A stretch of DNA of 64,000 nt from Meghimatium bilineatum (GCA_034231615.1 CM067322.1:54576357-54640356), one strand, 5' to 3'; shown: positions 11,151 to 22,589, numbered from the stretch's first letter. A program made the numbers and translations. The notes: generated by a model from the letters alone, not told the origin.

Positions 11151-12228
11151 TACATAAGCATGTTTAGCAAGCAACAAATCGTGCCTTAATGATCTGAAAC
11201 ATTAGCCATGAGGTGACTGGACCACAACATCGTTAAAAGTTTTGTCACGTCTTAAATAACCGGAAACTTGGAAAACAACATGAGTTTGAGGATCAGCCTG
11301 GAGAAAAGAAGAATGTTTGAACAAGATTCTATGAAAGGTGGAGTTATGGGGATGAAATGAGCACAACTTAATTTTAGTAGAAGAGGAAGTACCATGAGTA
11401 TTAGTCAAGGTGTAATTGCACTTTCCTCGCTTTTGTAATGATGATGACTTTTAAAAAAATAATTCCTTGAGATGATTGATTTCTTTCGTCAACCCTCATA
11501 CCTTGACAGTTTTCTTTCATCGGTTTGGCTTCGTGTTCGTAAATTCCCTCGCTGCAAACAATCTAGCACTCTGATGAAAAAGCAGCACATTTCTAATATT
11601 CATATACATAATCGAATATACAATCTATTATGTGGACATATCCATATTTAAGATGTACTAAATAACCAACGATATTTATGTATACGTGTAATATATACAT
11701 ATTAATCAATGATATCTACAAAGTACATCTATAAATTCTAACGAACATAAGATTAGTTCACTTGGCTCAAATACTAAAAAACAGTCAATGTAAAGGCGAA
11801 TCAATACCTTTTCAACCAATCAATGTGGGGGATTAAAAATAGTGCCCCAAAACAACATGAGGATTTGTCCTCGTGGAGATGTGTTCCATTTTAATTAACT
11901 CAAACCAGTCGGGTAGCTTTTAGGTAGATTATATGAAGTGCAAATAGATATTTTCGCAAACTGCGACAGTGTATTACCGGGGAGGAAAGGAAAGCAAAGG
12001 ATAGTAACTTTGTTGCCTGTCATGTATGCTGAAACAGTCGACTAAGGAGATTACACATAATGTTGACTCTCTCACACTGTGATCCAAGCTGTGATGAAGC
12101 TTGCTGAAGACTCATGCGTGAACAACTGAGAAGGAAACATCGTATCTGTAGTGTACTCTGAGATTGTAAGCCGAGTCAATGTAAAGTCCACTATGGAATA
12201 GAGGACAAGGCAAATAATCACATTGCAC
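11151..12228. other. Unassigned sequence
   Basis: No gene or shared repeat recognised. AT-rich from 11580 to 11800. Confidence 0.35.
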
Positions 12229-12985
12229 CCTACACACACATTGAGTAAAACAGTCATCTGGGACTTGCAAACTACACACACATTGAGTAAAACAGTCATC
12301 TGGGACTTGCAAACTACACACACATTGAGTAAAACAGGTATTTGGGACTTGCAAACTACACACACATTGAGTAAAACAGTCATCTGGGACTTGCAAACTA
12401 CACACACATTGAGTAAAACAGTCATCTGGGACTTGCAAACTACACACACATTGAGTAAAACAGTCATCTGGGACTTGCAAACTACACACACATTGAGTAA
12501 AACAGTCATCTGGGACTTGCAAACTACACACACATTGAGTAAAACAGTCATTTGGGACTTGCAAACTACAGACACATTGAGTAAAACAGCTGTATGGAAC
12601 TTGCAAACTACACACACATTGAGTAAAACAGGTATTTGGGACTTGCAAACTACACACACATTGAGTAAAACAGGTATTTGGGACTTGCAAACTACACACA
12701 CATTGAGTAAAACAGGTATTTGGGACTTGCAAACTACACACACATTGAGTAAAACAGTCATCTGGGACTTGCAAACTACACACACATTGAGTAAAACAGT
12801 CATCTGGGACTTGCAAACTACACACACATTGAGTAAAACAGTCATCTGGGACTTGCAAACTACACACACATTGAGTAAAACAGTCATTTGGGACTTGCAA
12901 ACTACACACACATTGAGTAAAACAGTCATTTGGGACTTGCAAACTACACACACATTGAGTAAAACCGTCGTATGGAACTTGCACA
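12229..12985. repeat. 42-bp minisatellite, 18 units, with 9-unit higher-order repeat
   Basis: Units start with 'acacacacattgagtaaaac' and continue 'agtcatctgggacttgcaaact'. 'ttgagtaaaac' recurs every 42 bp from 12241 to 12955. Variants are gtcatct, gtcattt, ggtattt, and a rare form with 'tatggaac' found only in units 9 and 18. The order suggests that a nine-unit (378 bp) block was duplicated and then diverged. Because 42 is a multiple of three, frames stay open for about 270-310 codons on both strands; these are repeats, not genes. The array ends sharply at 'ttgcacagtttaaaaaaacc'. Confidence 0.97.
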
Positions 12986-13857
12986 GTTTAAAAAAACCCA
13001 CACAAACCTTCTCCCTCCAAACGAATGCAGAAGAAACATTGGTCTGAAAGTGAAAATCAAACTATTCGTAACACAAATGAACAAACTTGTAATCTCTAGA
13101 TCTATTCTTTCCTCATCTTCACAAGCTGCAATGTAGATTCTTCATGACGAATCTCTCGTCGGAAAAGGGACGGCAGTGGAAAGTGTGCACTAGTGCAATG
13201 CAATGTTATTTTGTTCTTTTATTTATGTAGAATAAAGAATTTTGCTTGAATAAATTGCACTATTTCTTTTGTTTATATAGAATGAAGAATGTTTTGCCAA
13301 TAAGTTGCAATCTTTTGTTTTATAACATTATGGTTATATCTTTAGAAAGTTACAGTATAAAATAAATACAGTAATCATTCGACGACCAGTCAAGTTTAAA
13401 AGCTAAGACAATTAGAAAAACAGATGATAACTGACATTTAAAAAAATGCAATTGATGTCAGTAACTGCGAGTATTGTGTAGATCTCGATTAATCATGAAT
13501 ACTTTGGTATTACTTTTAAAACCAGTAGTTCACTTTGTTAAATTGCATTCTTCAATGAATGGTTTTCCTGTTAAGTTTTTAATCTCACGAAAGTCTGTAA
13601 CAGGATTCCGGTTCTTTACCCACGACCTGTCATGCGCATGACCCATTCACACATTTTAAAACGTCGCCAGATATAGAAGGATTTTGGTATTTTGGTTTAT
13701 GTGATTTGTAAATTTCAGAAAACCACCACACTACAAACTTCTAACTGTTCATGGTGGTAGGGGCTCCACTCTTGAATATCCACAAAAATATATCAGCCAT
13801 GCCTCTCTGTTCGCAGTGCGTTGTTTGATTATGAAGGGAATTAATTATCAATCAATC
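12986..13857. other. Unassigned sequence
   Basis: Nothing recognised except a short 'aatcaatcaatcaa' run at about 13845, which is a common LINE tail or target motif adjoining the next element. Confidence 0.35.
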
Positions 13858-14033
13858 AATCAAGTGCCATGCCGACTGGCGTAGGCGATCATGTTTCTCC
13901 ACGACTCTCTGTCTCTTGTGATGTCAATAAGCTCGGTTGGTGAGCTTCTACCGTGCCACGATACAAGTCCATCTAGTAACTTTTCTCTTTGTCGACCACT
14001 ATCTCTTCTCCCTTTGATCTTTCCGAATTAATT
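13858..14033 (-). mobile_element. RTE-type LINE 3' end, subfamily 2
   Basis: The minus strand reads GKIKGRRDSGRQREK, 'LLDGLVSWHGRSSPTELID', 'RDRESWRNMIAYASRHGT' and a stop. This is the conserved C-terminus of the same broad family as the copies at 8190, 34720, 37440 and 60105, but of a distinct subfamily (DGL-SWHGR in place of DSLTTWHGKE). Only the last 55 or so codons remain. Confidence 0.8.
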
Positions 14034-14325
14034 ATGCCGAGCCTTTAATAAATGCGAGACGGAGTTTAATCAATAATATAAGAAAAAGACAATCTTGGTT
14101 TTTTGGCCACGTTATGACACAAGAAGGTTTGGAGAACATAGTCACAACAGGTACGATTGAACGCACATTGAAGACATAGGGCGCCAACGTTAGCAATTAT
14201 TAGATAATTTAGCAATCTGTCACGGAAGGGAAACAACAACGATTATGATACATACTACTGGAGATACAGAGCTGTGGAGAGCCAGGATCGCCTACGCCAG
14301 CCGACGTGGCACCTGATGATGATCA
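14034..14325 (+). mobile_element. RTE-type LINE 3' end, subfamily 1
   Basis: On the plus strand the C-terminus of a second element reads from KCETEFNQ through a 'FGHVMTQEGLENIVTTG'-like section (frameshifted) to CHGRETTTIMIHTTGDTELW and RARIAYASRRGT, then a stop and a gatgatgatcat end. It lies back to back with the minus-strand fragment that ends at 14033, so the two conserved 3' ends point outward. Confidence 0.75.
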
Positions 14326-14924
14326 TCCTTTAATATTATTATTCGATGCTTTCCTTTTCTCCCCTTCATCTCCAAGTCTCGACCCATGTAGGATAGACAT
14401 GGAAAGATAATCATGGCCCAACTTGTACCCAAGCTACACAAGTTAGTGACATTTTACCTTTGCCAAGAGATGATGTTGCAGACTGCAAAAACATGTATTC
14501 TATATCTAATGTATACATTTGTTTTATAAATTGATGTTCTGTGTTGGAGCCTGGATAGTATAGTGTTAAGTTATTCCCCCAGCTCACTGGCAGATCCTGT
14601 TTTCGTTGAACTCATTATTCTTAGTTCGAAATAAAATTACTCCCGTAGTTTACTCAGCAACCAGGAAGTGAGGCACCAGGGCTCAGTATCAAAGAATTGC
14701 GCCACAGTTACTAAGAAAGTCTAGTAGTCGTCACTAGTCAGGCTGTGTCTGGTCAACCTCTATGTGTTTTAATCTAGTTTATAACTCAGCTTACCATCAC
14801 TTGTATGTTATGTGTATCTGATACGCAATATTCGTCTGCACACATTCGCTGAAGCCAATCGTTTTTTCTCCATCTCCTCTATAACCACCCAACTCTTACA
14901 AACGTAAAACAATATACATACAGA
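14326..14924. other. Unassigned sequence
   Basis: No feature recognised. Confidence 0.3.
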
Positions 14925-15055
14925 AAATAAACATTAAGAAATATACGTACAAAATACATTAAGAAATATACGTACAAAAATACATTAAGAAATATACGTA
15001 CAAAAATACATTAAGAAATATACGTACAAAAATACATTAAGAAATATACATCTAG
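14925..15055. repeat. 25-26-bp minisatellite, 5 units
   Basis: Units are 'aatatacgtacaaaaataca' + 'ttaaga'. One unit is a base shorter in the A run. Confidence 0.93.
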
Positions 15056-15324
15056 AGAAATTTTTTGAGTTTCATGTTTTTGATATTGTGAATCTTACAG
15101 ATGTAGGAGACTAAGATCTTTGTTAAATAATGCCACTTTGAACATGAGCGATACTGGATACGGTCGACTCGAGATGACATCCCAGCTGATTAAAAATTAT
15201 TCTCCAGTGTCCATAACAGAAATACCTTAATCTTTTTAATATTACCTAAATCTAAGAGGGGCAGTCGGCACAATAGCAGAGTTGATAGTCAGCTAGCATC
15301 GCAAACACAGTTCATCAAATTAGG

Positions 15325-15420
15325 TAGATTGTCACCGAAGACGGACGTGTCATGCCATCTGGGCAAATAAAATGGTGATATAACGCATGTTTTATTATCT
15401 GGATTACATCCCGCTGTAAA
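15325..15420 (+). mobile_element. Nonautonomous repeat F fragment
   Basis: The reverse complement reads 'cagcgggatgtaatccagat', 'atgcgttatatcaccatttt', 'atttgcccagatggcatgac' and acgtccgtcttcgg. This parallels the F copies at 27045 and 27700. With the strand convention used for the other E/F copies (GAA tail at the 3' end), this copy is on the plus strand. An 85-codon minus-strand frame over it is incidental. Confidence 0.6.
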
Positions 15421-15639
15421 TCAATAGAACGTTTGACTAGTGTTGCAAAATTCTTAATGATGTGTCCCAGCAAATATACAGCACAAAGAGTTGATATTCT
15501 GTAAATTTGAAAGGGTAAAGACACTATGAATAACATTGCCATTAAAATACAACCATACATTTCAATTTTCATTGATAAACAGTATTTTTATACCACCTCT
15601 GTGTTACCAATGTCAAATATGGCCATTGACATAGACACT

Positions 15640-15990
15640 AGCGAAAAAAGATCACAGTGTGCCAAATGAGCTGTTTGAGGAAATCTATAAATATCAGGAG
15701 AAGAGACCGAGAAGAGAAGATAAAGATATCAGGAAAGAAGTATACCTCAAGTCAAGAATACATCGAGAGGCAGGAAACCAGATGGTTTGGTCATGTCATG
15801 AGAATGGAACCTGCGCAACCAGCCATTCTTGCATAAATCAGCAGAAAACACAGGGCTACAAGACACGAGGAAGACCAAAAATATATGGGCATAGACAATC
15901 AAAGAAACATTAAATAGTCACGAGCTTACCATAGCCAATGCAACTCAAATGGAAAAAGACAAAATACTCCAAATCCCCCCCCCCCCCCAC
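15640..15990 (+). mobile_element. LINE 3' fragment
   Basis: One frame begins VPNELFEEIYKYQEK and a second frame (after a frameshift) reads 'RQETRWFGHVMRMEPAQPAI' followed by 'QKTQGYKTRGRPKI'. R-WFGHVMRM and RGRPK-W are the usual C-terminal signature of RTE-like elements. A poly-C run (15975-15988) follows. 5' truncated; no RT motif remains. Confidence 0.8.
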
Positions 15991-17392
15991 GATGCTTAAC
16001 GGCACAAGTGGAAATGACAATAGATAGATACATAGGTTTCATTTTGTGTTTATGTGCGATATATCTCAAAATTCTACTTGTCAGCACACGATATACCATC
16101 ATATGCAAAAATGACATTATAACGTTAGACGGTTAATCACATAATTACATTTGGTGAGGGCACAGCTAGTGAAACATGCTATAGTTGGATCATTGCCCTG
16201 CTACATGAGAGATACATCGGAAGTTTGAGAATTAACGCTGAAGAAGAATAAAAAAATATTTTTTTTCAACGCCGAATATCCACATTGTGCTGGTGGTACG
16301 GGGTGGATGTAATAGTTGTGGCTGCAAATTCAATATTTTGCCTTTCCGAATCATATTCATTTAGGTCACTTAGTATGCATGCATAGGAATATACTTTCGA
16401 TTCCAGCCAGTTAAGTGCCTGCGTTTCGGCAAATACTTCCATTGTTAGACTGCTTGGTAATTTCGGTAAATGTCATATGTAAAAACACTAAGGGCTATTC
16501 AAGGGATATGTTCGTCCTTGAAAATCACTATATATTGCAGTTTGGTATCCTTAAGACATTTGGTCTTAATACAAATCAATCATTTATTTATATTTGTCTC
16601 TGGATATCTGGATATCTCTGGGTCTCTGTTGTGTTGTCCTTCATGTTGTTTTCAATCATAGTCGTTTTATTTCGTTCCAATTTTTTATATTTGTTAAATG
16701 CGAGGTTGTGTGTTTAGGCGCCAATAATATATCAAATCTTACTTCAAGCACACATTGTGGCTTTCGAACCACTGTCTTGTTCAACCGAGTTGCGCTTGTA
16801 AGGAGATCTGTGTCATCAGAGTCGTAAGGGTTTTAAATGTTCAATGAAAATTTCCTTTTCCGGGGCCTAATTCGTGACCTTTCGACAGAAGTAGGTCTCT
16901 CGCGAACTATCACTGCTCGTCAGAGAGAAAGTGTTGTTATTGTCAAAAGGTCAAAATATCAACCCAGAAAACAAGAATATCTATTCAGCAATTATACATG
17001 TAAATTTCCCGTCGTCGGTCGGGTGGGTGTAGGGATCGTTTCACAATCCACCCTACAACCGAACTGACCCAATATTTCCATATTGTATTAAACACCAAAC
17101 AAATATGGCTCAAATTGATACACACGGGTATCAGAGTCTATATATGTGCACCATATATTCCCACAAGGGGTAACAAGAAGAGAACTTTAAAAGTGGTGAG
17201 AGGAAGTAAAGACACATATAGAGCGCCACAGAAATGCAAATATTTAACAAAAAATATAGTAAAAATATGTGTTGCAACTCAACAAACTATTTTGCTTGTT
17301 CTTAGGTTCCAAGATCTGGAAAGGTGGAAGGTGTAGAACCGGAGGTGCGCACTAAATAAAGAACAATTTTCGAAACAGAAAAAAATCATTCT
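15991..17392. other. Unassigned sequence
   Basis: A 76-codon plus-strand frame at 16837-17067 (MFNENFLFRGLIRDLSTEVG...) has mixed composition and could be a decayed coding remnant, but I recognise no family. A 100-codon frame at 16415 is hydrophobic and T-rich and probably chance. Confidence 0.35.
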
Positions 17393-17861
17393 TACCAGCG
17401 ATTACTCTAGACTATTAATGTTTATGCTATCCAGCACTCTAGAATATTATTATTTATGTGAACCACTACTCTAGAATATTAATCTTTACGCGAACCACCA
17501 TTAATCTAGACTATTAATCTTTATCAAACTATAGGCCCTAAGTCTAGACTATTAATCTGTATGCGAAACAATACTCTAGTCTATTAATTTTTATGGAACC
17601 ACTACTATAGACTATTCATCTTTATGCTATCCACTACTCTAAACTATTAATCTTTATCAAACAGTTACTCTAGACTATTAATCTTTATACGAAACACTAT
17701 TCTTAACTATTAATCTTTATCAAACAGTTACTCTAGACTATTATTCTTTATGCAATAAACTGCACTAGATTATTAATTTTTATGGAACCACTGCTATAGA
17801 TTCATCTTTATGTGATTCACTACTCTAGACCATTAATCTTTATGTAACCATTACTCTAGAC
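17393..17861. repeat. ~32-bp minisatellite, left part
   Basis: Degenerate units of 'ctctagactattaatcttta' + 'tgcgaaccacta'. Copies vary by substitution and small indels, indicating an older array. It is interrupted at 17862 by a MITE and resumes at 18277. Confidence 0.93.
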
Positions 17862-18271
17862 CAGGGGTCGGGAACCCATGGCCCGCGAGCCAGATGTGGC
17901 TCTATTGATGGCTGAATCTGGCTCGCAGACAAATGTTCGATTATTAAAAAAAAATTCTTTAGACTCCTTTGATCTACATATTCATTGCATATCAATATTC
18001 CTTTCTACAAATGAGTTAAAGTCTACTGCAGCTCAGCACAAGAAGTGGCATTCATGGTAAGGAATACTCATTATAGATTAGCAACACCATAACAATGTTA
18101 TTAAAAAGAATTCAGATGTATAATTATTGTACTTTTAGTATTCAAATTACCAAAAATGCACACATTTACTTGAATTTTTAGTTTTAAGCATAATGTATCG
18201 CTCTCACAGAATTACTTTTCAAAATATCTGGTGTCCATGGCTCTCTCAGACAAAAAGGTTTCCGACCCTTG
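17862..18271. mobile_element. hAT-type MITE (410 bp) in the minisatellite
   Basis: The element begins 'caggggtcgggaacccatgg' and ends 'aaaaaggtttccgacccttg', whose reverse complement (caagggtcggaaacc) matches the start: imperfect terminal inverted repeats. The left flank is the array motif 'ctctagac' (17854-17861), which fits the nTCTAGAn target preference reported for many hAT elements. The right flank 'cagac' (18272-18276) fits the same 8 bp after a 3-bp deletion, and the array continues with 'tattaat'. There is no transposase frame, so it is nonautonomous. The array gives the empty-site sequence. Confidence 0.85.
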
Positions 18272-18562
18272 CAGACTATTAATTTTTATTCCATTCATTA
18301 CTTTAGATTATTCATCTCTATCGAACCACTACTATAGACTATTCATCTTTATGCGATCCACTACTCTAGAATATTCATCATGTACTGAACCACTAATATA
18401 GAATATTAATCGTTATGCTATCCACTACTCTAGACTTACATTTTAGACACTAGAGTAGTCGTCTTTATGGAACCACTAATCCACACTATTAATCTTTATG
18501 GATCCACTACTTCAAACCATTCATCTTTACGCGCTCCACTACTCTAGACTATTATTCTTTAC
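18272..18562. repeat. ~32-bp minisatellite, right part
   Basis: Continuation of the array at 17393, with the same 'ctctagactattaatcttta' core and equally degenerate. Confidence 0.9.
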
Positions 18563-19707
18563 GAAGTAGCACAGTTATGAGTAGTGGTGGAGGTAATGTT
18601 TGCCATCGTATTCTTAACTTTGTGAATATTATCCACTTACCTGGGTGGGAGGGAGTATCAAGCCCCTTGCAATGTCATTCCTATTGGTGCCTCTTATTTA
18701 TACTTGTATTTGTTTATAGTGATATCTACATATATATTACAGTGTCTCTAATATTTAAACACATTCTTTTTCATTGATAATTCGCTTTGTCTACGTCAAA
18801 TGACTTCCATTGGCGACACACTTGTTGTGTATGCACACAGAAACACATGAACTGAGCGAGAAACAAGTTCCAATTATTGAATTTTCTGTAAATCGATCCT
18901 CCACTTATTTGAAATTTTCTATCGCAAAGTGAGGTAGTTATCCCTAAAAGTTATTTATCTATTCTTTTTCCATTTTATAAATATTAAAAAAAATGTCCTA
19001 TTGCTACATCGGTGTACATTTATTTGTAATCAATATACATGAGTAATGCTTCAATTCTGACAGATGTAACGAAGGGATTAGTGCCTATTTTTGTCGGTTG
19101 CACGAGATATTCCAATCACAAGTGTTCCAATTCGTAACCGAACTCCTGAGAGCGAGGAAACAGCGGCAACTCCATCAGTCGATTAAGGAGGAACACATTT
19201 ATCGGTTGATTGAAGAAGAAAGAATAGAAAGTAGCGATTTATGATGCATTGTCGTGTCCAAACACGTGAACTAGATCCCGTGACAATAAACACGGTTTTA
19301 TTAAAAAAATGGAGACGTTTTTCTGGTCAAGCTCATGAGGAATTTACATTTAAGCCACACAAAAAAAAATGAGTTCGTTCAAGAAGGCAAGATAGAAATT
19401 AAAGCAAGCAATGTATAAATTGATTGTGTATTTTCTTTATTTAATGCATTAGATCTGACCTTAATAATTAGTGAGCTTGTTGTCGAATCACCATCATTGT
19501 TCCCATTATGTTTTGTACGTAGAAACCTGATTAATTGTGCGTCTTTTGGCTGGTTGCATTCTGCTTTCTTGGGCAGTACTGCGGTCCTGCTCGAGTGGGA
19601 CTGCCCAATAAGACTTAGTTTCCAGCCCCTGATGGATGAACTAAGCCCCATCACCAATTCAAGGTGCTGGCCTCGGTGGGGGCATCATCACAGATAATTG
19701 CAGCAGT
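18563..19707. other. Unassigned sequence
   Basis: No gene recognised. The stretch just before 19708 could be additional 5' sequence of the LINE that follows, but its frames do not align with any RT motif I know. Confidence 0.35.
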
Positions 19708-21135
19708 AACACAGATAAGTGCAGCACAACACTCTTTACCCTCTCACCAGAACAAAATGTCGGTGTTATCAAGATTGATGGAGTGATTTTGAAAGAAGAT
19801 ACACAACCCTCATACCCCGGAGCTACTTTTGATGATAAACTGACATGAAAGCATCACATAAACAAAGCAGCAACAAAAGCCAAGAGGAAGTTAGCTATCC
19901 TAAGAAGATTAAGTGGAACCGCATGGGGAGCCAGTGGGAATATACTCAAAGTTTACCAGCTAGGCATAAGACTACACCTGAAATATGGTTCAGTTGCGTA
20001 GTGTCCTGCATTAAGACCCACATTACAGGATCTAGATAAAGTGCAAAGCCAGGAACTTAGGATAATGTTTGGAGAAACGAAATCAAAACCCATAGTAGAG
20101 ATGCAGAAAATTGGGAGAATGCAAACACTTGGTGAACGCAGAGACACATATGTACGAATACAAGCAGACATGTTTCAGTGTATACCAAATTATCCAATGA
20201 AGGAAAGATTCCAAAATCTAGCAATGAAAAATAAATGCTTACTGAAAAGAAGCAGCTTTATCCATCAAGCTAAACGACTCATTAGACAACTTACAGATCT
20301 ACCTGAAGTTGACAGCCCCTTAAGATCTGTACTAGAACAAGCCCCTTGAAGTTATAGGTATGAAATACCAATATACATTGCAGTGAGGAAAGGATGTGCA
20401 GGTGCATATTTAGAATATCCACAAAAGCATAGAGATACGATCAGAACACCAAAAGGAAGATTCTACAATAAATATGATGCAAAAATCGTGACAATTAGTT
20501 TGGCAGCTGAAAAAATGCTGAACCCCAATCCTGACCCACAGCCCGTGGAATTCCTGCCAATTTCAAGGTCAGTGCTTCAAGCTCTCCAGTCTGGAAAACT
20601 AACAGACTTACAAAAACTTCTCAATACATTAACTTACCAGTGTAGGGTAACCATGCAGTGAATACACTCTCACTGTGGAATACCAGAAAATGAAAAAACA
20701 GACATTCTGTCTAAGGAAGGTACTGCCGAAGACCAACCAGATTTACCAATCACCTACCATCAGAAAAAAACCCACAGATGATCAAGTCAATAAAAAAGCC
20801 ACAAACAAAGACACAAGATGACTATCACATTATGAACTCATTATAGCAAGATGCAATTCTACGCCTCAAACGGGACACAATAGATTCCGCAGTCACATGT
20901 GTACACAGATCAAGATTGGCAACACGGCCATGTGAACGGCAGCACAGAGTGTCAAACATTTACTTCAAGAGTATTCTGAGCATGAAACGCCGAGGCAGAC
21001 ATATTGTTCAAAGGAAATAACACTGGAATAAAAGCTCTATGGACCACTGTATGAACTACAAAAGACAGTGAGTTTTATTCAGGAGACAGAATTAGATATA
21101 AACATGTTTCAAGTGAACGAAAGAAGAAGAAGAAT
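19708..21135 (+). mobile_element. LINE with RNase H (I-group), 5' truncated
   Basis: This is the best-preserved retroelement. One frame runs from 19708 to about 20780. First comes the RT C-terminus: 'TLFTLSPEQNVGVIKIDGVI', 'HHINKAATKAKRKLAILRRL', DKVQSQELRIMFGETKSKP. RNase H then follows: 'AGAYLEYPQKHRDTI', 'FYNKYDAKIVTISLAAEKML', 'RSVLQALQSGKLTDLQKLL', and SHCGIPENEKTDILSKEGTA, the last giving the terminal conserved His/Asp region. After a frameshift comes the zinc-knuckle-like end, TGHNRFRSHMCTQIKIG and LYELQKTVSFIQETELDIN, then 'gaaagaagaagaagaa'. RNase H degrades RNA in RNA:DNA hybrids. Its presence points to the I superfamily. In-frame stops before the frameshift lie at about 19843, 19996, 20347 and 20659. 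Confidence 0.88.
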
Positions 21136-21454
21136 CATTGTACTAAAAACACGTACACAAATGCATGTATCTTCACTTGAGTATATTCCCTATTACACGA
21201 CGGTTGACATTTCCAGTTCTGCGTTGGTTGATAAATAATCATCTAAGCCCACGGTGACGCACATTTCTGGCAAGGCCACACTTCAAGCTCATCTCCCTTA
21301 TTCTAGGCACCCTTATTCTATGCATGGGATAGGATGCATCACATTCAGTTATTCCATTTTTCATTTCTGTTTCTCGTAATGAGTTTTAAATGTTCCTATA
21401 GAAGTCACACGGACTATATGGTCGAAAGTGGTTCACATTGACACTATCAAACGG
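21136..21454. other. Unassigned sequence
   Basis: No feature recognised. Confidence 0.3.
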
Positions 21455-22010
21455 TTATAAATAACCAAATTGTTAGAGGATGTCCGACAAAATGGAGAGT
21501 GCTGCAGAAACCAAACGAATAAGTGATAAATACTATAAAGTGCAAAGGTTACTATTAAAGCCTAACAATCAATGTTAAAAATAAATAACTAGCAACAAAC
21601 AAAAAATAAAAACATGGACTTTTTTCCACGTTCCTGTCCAACTGGGACCTTTCTCAAGAAACACAGAAATACCGAACAAGAAACATTGACTTGCAAATGA
21701 CACTTTGAGACATCCTTCTTACAGCAGGACTCTCCACGTAGTGAGAGAAAGGTAGATGAAATGTGATATAGTAATAAACTTATACTAAGTGAAAAGGAGA
21801 AATAACATCAAGAAGACGACGAAAACAATGTAAAGTGGCAACTAGAAAACAACAATAAATAACCAAAATGTCTGAGGATGTCCTACAAAATGAGAGTGAC
21901 GAAGTAACTAAACGAATAAGTGATACATTCTATTAAAGTACAAAGGTTACTATTAAAGTTTAACTATCAATGTTAAAAAATAAATGACTAGGAATAAACA
22001 AAAGAACTTG
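21455..22010. repeat. Direct repeat pair D1/D2 of a foldback locus, with arm B
   Basis: D1 (21455-21607) and D2 (21853-22010) share 'ataaccaaa', 'gaggatgtcc', 'aaacgaataagtgata', 'caaaggttactattaaag' and 'aataaa-gactag-aa-aaac'. Between them, arm B at 21614-21730 holds 'gtccaactgggacctttctc' and 'gaacaagaaacattgacttg'. B recurs inverted at 22020-22140. No frame or known transposon end was recognised. Confidence 0.75.
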
Positions 22011-22019
22011 GACCTGGAG

Positions 22020-22140
22020 CATCCTGGTGTAACAGGAACATCTCCAAGTGGTCATTCGCAATTCAATGTTTCTTGTTCGGTATTTGTGTGTTTCTTGAGA
22101 AATGTCCCAGTTAGACAGGGTCGTGGGGAAAAGTCCTTGT
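22020..22140. repeat. Inverted arm B' of the foldback locus
   Basis: The reverse complement reads 'aactgggacatttctcaaga', 'cacaaatacc' and 'gaacaagaaacattgaattg', matching arm B at 21614-21730 over about 110 bp with few differences. The loop is about 290 bp. Confidence 0.8.
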
Positions 22141-22149
22141 TCTTTTCTT

Positions 22150-22589
22150 GATTCTTGATTAGTAAACTGGCCTCACAGCACGTGGGGCACTCCCATAAGT
22201 GCTCCGCCCTCTGTTCCGGCAGCCATCTGACTCAATGGTGTTTCGAGTCTAATGCCACTGAAACAGACGTCGACATCAGGGCACAACTCTGGCCCTTGCG
22301 ACAGGTTTCTTTGTTGTTCTGCCCACCCACGCCGTGCCCGTAACTAGTTCAAGCACAACGTCGGTCTGTCAGAACAATATGGTAACTGTTATCGAAGGTT
22401 ACGACTACGGACATAATTACAGGAAAGAAGCGTTACACCTGGGACAGTTGTGTCTGTGGGTCTCACCAATGGCTCACTAGACAAACCAACCATGCAACAT
22501 AAAACCTTAGTAGATGGTATGCTTTTATATTGAGGTTATCTTCTTATAGAAGCTTCATGACACATCATCCTTACAATCCCGTAGTCGTA
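22150..22589. other. GC-richer unassigned block inside the foldback locus
   Basis: Unlike its surroundings, 22155-22450 is comparatively GC-rich and has CG-containing words. Plus-strand (62 codons at 22155) and minus-strand (about 53 codons) frames are open. Neither resembles a protein I know. Confidence 0.4.

Noticed and set aside
10839..11189. 116-codon plus-strand frame
   Set aside because: It is antisense to the RTE linker fragment at 10680-11150.
12072..13047. Three open frames of 274-309 codons on both strands as repetitive proteins
   Set aside because: They exist because the 42-bp unit is a multiple of three; no start context or unique domain outside the array.
16415..16717. 100-codon hydrophobic plus-strand frame as a membrane protein
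   Set aside because: T-rich DNA gives Phe/Leu/Val frames by chance, and overlapping frames are equally open.
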